A stretch of 42,357 nt of DNA, taken from positions 1 through 42,357 of the forward strand of contig UQFL01000010.1 of NCBI GenBank assembly GCA_900540305.1, read 5' to 3'. Positions 42,310 to 42,357 of this stretch are shown here, piece after piece; position 1 is the stretch's first letter, and every line of letters starts with the position of its first letter. This DNA is from an uncultured Oscillospiraceae bacterium. GTDB lineage: Bacteria > Bacillota > Clostridia > Oscillospirales > Acutalibacteraceae. Below the pieces are notes generated by a model. The model did no database searches. It worked only from the letters and a program-made list of their open reading frames with translations, and had not been told where the DNA came from. A program made the translations under genes and the position numbers.

Positions 42310-42357
42310 CTGTCTCTTATACACATCTCCGAGCCCACGAGACCGAGGCTGATCTCG
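42310..42357. other. Nextera Read 2 adapter and index (not genomic)
   Basis: Bases 42310-42343 are the reverse-complement mosaic end plus the Nextera Read 2 adapter. They are followed by the 8-base index CGAGGCTG (42344-42351) and ATCTCG, the start of the P7 sequence. This is read-through adapter left in the assembly. Confidence 0.97.

Overview
This is a 42.3-kb contig from a low-GC Gram-positive bacterium, most likely a Clostridia member of the gut type (Ruminococcaceae/Oscillospiraceae-like). The basis is the GGAGG-type ribosome binding sites, the ecfA1-ecfA2-ecfT/truA block, a zinc-finger Clp ATPase and the codon composition; no rRNA is present to fix the taxon. Both ends are sequencing adapter: bases 1-24 and 42310-42357 are Nextera sequence, so the genomic insert is about 25-42309.

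Region 1 (29-6226) is metabolic. It holds a DUF2974-type hydrolase facing a PutP sodium/proline symporter across a shared terminator, then an upp-uraA uracil salvage pair and a FucO-type iron alcohol dehydrogenase. Region 2 (6374-6912) is a five-gene tRNA operon (Gly-Arg-His-Gln-Lys, minus strand) with a perfect consensus promoter and its own terminator. Region 3 (6927-19515) is a long minus-strand housekeeping run: ruvC, ruvA, ruvB, glmM, an rRNA-methyltransferase-like gene, ecfA1, ecfA2, ecfT, truA, a membrane-anchored propeller-like protein, cvpA, pgsA and a ClpC/ClpE-type unfoldase, many overlapping or less than 15 bp apart. Region 4 (19604-21514) has a flavodoxin-fold reductase and a divergent cation diffusion facilitator.

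Region 5 (21685-42306) is the unusual part: nine large minus-strand genes, visibly AT-richer than region 3, with no recombinase or transposase nearby. In transcription order they are: a secreted/membrane vWA protein; a 1251-aa tubulin/FtsZ-superfamily protein; a 634-aa two-helix membrane protein of unknown family; a 1083-aa membrane protein that looks like a catalytically dead SF2 helicase; and a LIM-like/DA1-like zinc metalloprotease. A perfect 28-nt palindrome follows. Then come a tethered transglutaminase-like protein; a membrane protein with two RCK-type Rossmann domains and a ryanodine-receptor (RyR) domain; a TIR-degenerate P-loop-HD protein; and a TIR-transmembrane-LRR protein resembling a Toll receptor in reverse order.

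The first five genes overlap or nearly touch, and the last four are 16-32 bp apart, so the region reads as two linked operons of one membrane-centred system. My inference is an envelope-sensing or anti-parasite conflict system: extracellular sensors (vWA, LRR, transglutaminase), a cytoskeletal GTPase scaffold, and TIR/HD/RyR nucleotide-signalling or effector parts. The function is not demonstrated by the sequence.
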